Program-made: the position numbers and the translations under genes
In this document: in pieces, positions 7,638-9,603 of the stretch
Numbering within the stretch: the stretch's first letter is position 1
How the letters are laid out: the number at the start of each line of letters is the position of its first letter
Notes under the pieces: model-generated
The model's database searches: none
The model's input: only the letters and a program-made list of their open reading frames with translations
What the model was told of the DNA's origin: nothing
From: Rhodospirillales bacterium
GTDB taxonomy: Bacteria > Pseudomonadota > Alphaproteobacteria > Acetobacterales > Acetobacteraceae
Length of the DNA stretch: 9,603 bases
Direction of reading: 5' to 3'
NCBI GenBank assembly: GCA_028866445.1
Contig: JAGWIE010000034.1
Coordinates: 1-9,603 of the forward strand

Positions 7638-7654
7638 CCCCGCCAAGCGCGGGG
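7638..7654 (-). other. GC-rich hairpin in the chemoreceptor 5' leader
   Basis: CCCCGC and GCGGGG form a 6-bp stem with a 5-nt loop, 12 nt upstream of the ribosome binding site on the minus strand. No T-run follows, so it is not an intrinsic terminator. It could affect mRNA stability or translation; the function is inferred only. Confidence 0.4.
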
Positions 7655-7725
7655 ATGTGGTTGGGAAAAGGATGATCGAAACTTTATAATGCCGCGTTAA
7701 TTCTGAATTGGCGGGTCAATCTCGT

Positions 7726-7734
7726 ATTATCGCA
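7726..7734 (-). promoter_or_regulatory. Possible extended -10 promoter element for the chemoreceptor gene
   Basis: The minus strand reads TGCGATAAT, an extended -10 form. At 17-bp spacing the -35 position (7749-7754) reads TTCCAC and lies inside a parS site. A second AT-rich candidate, TATAAA at 7683-7688, lacks a convincing -35. The call is weak. Confidence 0.25.
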
Positions 7735-7737
7735 CCC

Positions 7738-7759
7738 CAATGTTCCACGTGGAACATTG
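7738..7759. other. parS centromere site 2 (22-bp perfect palindrome)
   Basis: The core TGTTCCACGTGGAACA at 7741-7756 is extended symmetrically by CAA/TTG. It is the first of three sites clustered between the chemoreceptor gene and parB. Its centre is 35 bp from site 3. Confidence 0.94.
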
Positions 7760-7773
7760 TTTTGGGGGCGGGG

Positions 7774-7793
7774 TATGTTCCACGTGGAACATA
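7774..7793. other. parS centromere site 3 (20-bp perfect palindrome)
   Basis: The same 16-bp core at 7776-7791, extended by TA/TA. Its centre is 37 bp from site 4. Confidence 0.94.
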
Positions 7794-7808
7794 TGCCGGG
7801 GCGATGAA

Positions 7809-7832
7809 CCTATGTTCCACGTGGAACATAGG
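7809..7832. other. parS centromere site 4 (24-bp perfect palindrome)
   Basis: The same 16-bp core at 7813-7828, extended by CCTA/TAGG. It starts only a few bases downstream of the parB stop codon (7843-7841) and could also fold as a hairpin at the 3' end of the parAB transcript, though no T-run follows. Confidence 0.94.
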
Positions 7833-7840
7833 CGGAAGTA

Positions 7841-8719
7841 TCACCGGTTCAGCAGGGCCAGGAGCGAATCAAGCTGGTCGAGATCGGCATAATTCAGCAC
7901 CAGCGCGCCGCCAGTGCCGTTAAATTTAATGTCCACCCGCAAACCGAGGCGTTCAGAGAGGTTTTCCGCTAGGGCGGCAATTTCACTGTTCTCGGATTGG
8001 TGTTCGCGCGGGATACGCGCGATGAGCTCGGGTGCGATGGACCGGCCAGAGCTTTTGGCCAAAGCCTCGGTTTGGCGCACGGAAAGGCCGCGTTTGACGA
8101 TTTCCTGCGCGGCTTTCACCGGCTCCGGGTGGGTAAGCAGCGCCTTGGCGTGGCCCAGCGAGATCGCACCTTCCCGCAGCAAAAGCTGCACGGAGCTGGG
8201 CAGCGAGAGAAGCCGCACGGCGTTGGTGATGTAAGAGCGGGATTTGCCGACCGCTTCGCCAAGCTGGTCGTGGCTGAGGTGGAATTCATCAGTCAGGCGT
8301 TTATAGCCCTCGGCTTCCTCCATGGCGTTGAGGTTTTCACGCTGGAGGTTTTCAACCAGCCCGGCGGCCATGGCATCCGCGTTTGAAAGCTCGCGCACCA
8401 GCACCGGAACTTCGTGCAATTGGGCGCGTTGGGAGGCGCGCCAGCGGCGCTCGCCCGCGATGATCTGGTATTGCCCCGGCGCGCCAGGTTTGGGGCGGAC
8501 CAGCAAGGGTTGCAGGATGCCGCGCTGGGCGATGGAATCCGCCAGCTCCTGCAGGGCGTTTTCATCCATGGACTGACGCGGCTGGTAAGGGCTGGGTTCC
8601 AGCAGATCCACCGCCAGAAGCTGCACGCCTGGCGCGCTAGTGCTGGTGGGGGTTGCGGCCTCACCCAAAAGGGCGGCTAGGCCCCGGCCCAGCGGTTTGC
8701 GTGGTTCTTTGCCGCTCAT
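7841..8719 (-). CDS. parB: Chromosome-partitioning protein ParB (CTP-dependent DNA clamp)
   Basis: ParB loads at parS, binds CTP, closes as a sliding clamp and spreads along nearby DNA, and its N-terminus stimulates ParA. The 292-residue product shows an N-terminal basic KPLGRGLAALLGE (8-20) of the ParA-interacting type; the ParB/Srx CTPase domain beginning LEPSPYQPRQ (about 40-49), with the GERRWRAS motif at 89-96 and ENLQR at 123-127; a central helix-turn-helix (about 149-170, LSHDQLGEAVGKSRSYI) for parS binding; and a C-terminal dimerisation domain ending in LDQLDSLLALLNR. All key motifs are intact. The ATG overlaps the parA stop by 4 bp and AAGGA at 8726-8730 gives good ribosome spacing, so it is an operon with parA. 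Four parS sites lie directly downstream. Confidence 0.98.
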   Translation of the reverse strand: MSGKEPRKPLGRGLAALLGEAATPTSTSAPGVQLLAVDLLEPSPYQPRQSMDENALQELADSIAQRGILQPLLVRPKPGAPGQYQIIAGERRWRASQRAQLHEVPVLVRELSNADAMAAGLVENLQRENLNAMEEAEGYKRLTDEFHLSHDQLGEAVGKSRSYITNAVRLLSLPSSVQLLLREGAISLGHAKALLTHPEPVKAAQEIVKRGLSVRQTEALAKSSGRSIAPELIARIPREHQSENSEIAALAENLSERLGLRVDIKFNGTGGALVLNYADLDQLDSLLALLNR

Positions 8720-9513
8720 GCCAGTTCCTTTCTGCCGCGCGCCCGGCGCAAAAATTCAGCCGCCAGAGCGAGGTAAGCCTGCGCCCCGGTTGAGCGGAAA
8801 TCATAAAGCAGGACAGGCACGCCGTGGCTAGGGGCCTCGGTGATGCGAATGTTGCGTGGGATGGCGGTTTCGAACACTTTGTCCTTAAAATAAGTGCGGA
8901 CATCGCTGCTCACCTGTTCGGAGAGATTGTTGCGCTTATCCGTCATGGTGAGCACGATGCCCTCGATGGCAAGTTTCGGGTTGAGGCTGCGTTTGACCAT
9001 TTCCACCGAGCGCATGAGCTGGGAAATGCCCTCCAACGCGAAAAATTCGGCCTGGAGGGGAACCAGAACCGCATCCGCCGCGACCAGGGCGTTAAGGGTG
9101 AGCAGAGCGAGGCCGGGCGGGCAATCTATAAAGATCACATCAGCATCACAGCCTTGGGAAAGTGCGTCGCGGAGCAGGAACTCGCGCCGGGGTGTTTGGC
9201 TGAATTCAAGGTCCGCGCCGATGAGGTCCGGCATGGCGGGAACGATGGAGAGGTTTTCGACATTGGCGGGAAGAATGGCGGTTGCCAGCGTGGAATCCCC
9301 CGCCAGCAGCGCATAACTGCCGCCCTTGCGGGCTTCATGCTCGATGCCTAAGCCCGTGGAGGCATTGCCCTGGGGGTCGATATCGATAAGCAGCACCTTC
9401 ATGCCGCCCACGGCCAGGGCGGCGGCGAGGTTGATGGCGGTGGTGGTTTTGCCAACCCCGCCTTTCTGGTTGGCGATGGCGATGATGCGTGGCTTCTTAT
9501 GCGGCTCCGGCAT
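8716..9513 (-). CDS. parA: Chromosome-partitioning ATPase ParA (Soj)
   Basis: ParA is a deviant Walker-type ATPase whose nucleoid-bound dimers pull ParB-parS complexes apart during chromosome segregation. The 265-residue length is typical of the small chromosomal (Soj) type without an N-terminal DNA-binding domain. Seen: deviant Walker A KGGVGKTT at 17-24 with the signature lysine K17; DIDPQGNAS (44-52, Walker A'); Walker B VIFIDCPP (126-133, D130); and a C-terminal TEAPSHGVPVLLYD segment conserved in Soj proteins. The ATG at 9513 gives the standard N-terminus. There is no strong Shine-Dalgarno sequence, and the start lies inside the end of the upstream gene (17-nt overlap), so translation is probably coupled to it. 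Confidence 0.98.
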   Translation of the reverse strand: MPEPHKKPRIIAIANQKGGVGKTTTAINLAAALAVGGMKVLLIDIDPQGNASTGLGIEHEARKGGSYALLAGDSTLATAILPANVENLSIVPAMPDLIGADLEFSQTPRREFLLRDALSQGCDADVIFIDCPPGLALLTLNALVAADAVLVPLQAEFFALEGISQLMRSVEMVKRSLNPKLAIEGIVLTMTDKRNNLSEQVSSDVRTYFKDKVFETAIPRNIRITEAPSHGVPVLLYDFRSTGAQAYLALAAEFLRRARGRKELA

Positions 9514-9603
9514 GACGGATCTGGCTCACTTTCAGGATGCAGCTTTCGCCCCAGCCGGGGGCGGAAAGGCGCTCAGTGTTCATGTGCCAGAGGGGGGTGG
9601 CGA
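9497..9603 (-). CDS. rsmG: Probable 16S rRNA (guanine-N7) methyltransferase RsmG (GidB), C-terminal end only
   Basis: The minus strand has an open frame entering from the window edge and ending in TAA at 9499-9497. The last 34 complete residues include WHMNTERLSAPGWGE and end in SCILKVSQIRHAGAA. RsmG methylates G527 of 16S rRNA. The call rests mainly on the conserved order mnmG-rsmG-parA-parB in alphaproteobacteria and on a basic, hydrophobic tail that looks like RsmG ends; no catalytic motif is visible in this fragment. It overlaps the start of parA by 17 nt. Confidence 0.6.
   Translation of the reverse strand, partial: ATPLWHMNTERLSAPGWGESCILKVSQIRHAGAA

Noticed and set aside
7614..7646. 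An 11-residue N-terminal extension of the chemoreceptor from TTG at 7646
   Set aside because: The extension is polar, includes the leader hairpin and the ribosome site itself, and the ATG at 7613 has AAGGA at ideal spacing.
7679..7686. TAAAGTTT on the minus strand, identical to the -35 of flagellar sigma-28 promoters, upstream of the chemoreceptor
   Set aside because: The sequence 11 nt downstream (TTCCCAAC) shows almost no match to the GCCGATAA -10, so a sigma-28 promoter is not supported.
7614..7840. Search for a small gene or tRNA in the gap between the chemoreceptor and parB
   Set aside because: Apart from the leader, candidate promoter elements and three parS sites, I see no start with a ribosome site and no tRNA-like fold.

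Overview
This window comes from a GC-rich bacterium, most likely an alphaproteobacterium. The evidence is the combined order leuS-lptE-holA facing parB-parA-rsmG, the alphaproteobacterial style of the LeuRS editing segment, and a chemoreceptor ending in an aromatic pentapeptide. The order Rhodospirillales or the family Acetobacteraceae is possible, but I cannot prove it from this stretch. It is chromosomal core sequence near an origin and centromere region, with no transposon, prophage, CRISPR array, tRNA or rRNA that I can see.

Left part (1-5660), all on the plus strand: the 3' part of a regulator of pyruvate phosphate dikinase or PEP synthase, an atypical short-chain dehydrogenase/reductase-like protein that lacks the usual catalytic Tyr and Lys, then a tightly packed leuS-lptE-holA run. 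leuS and lptE overlap by 17 nt. lptE and holA share an ATGA stop/start.

Middle (5661-7840): a 36-bp gap between convergent genes that is almost filled by one parS palindrome, then a minus-strand gene for a transmembrane chemoreceptor (methyl-accepting chemotaxis protein), then a 227-bp gap holding the receptor's leader and three more parS sites. All four parS sites have the same 16-bp core, TGTTCCACGTGGAACA.

Right part (7841-9603), minus strand: the 3' end of a gene that is probably rsmG, then parA and parB. Adjacent genes overlap here too (17 nt and 4 nt). ParB is a CTP-dependent clamp that loads at parS, and ParA is its partner ATPase. Together with the four parS sites they form a complete chromosome segregation module in one place.

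Nothing here is clearly an undescribed system. The points most worth a second look are the chemoreceptor gene bracketed by parS sites inside an otherwise conserved block, the catalytically degenerate SDR, and a perfect 9-bp tandem repeat coding for the core of the LptE signal peptide.
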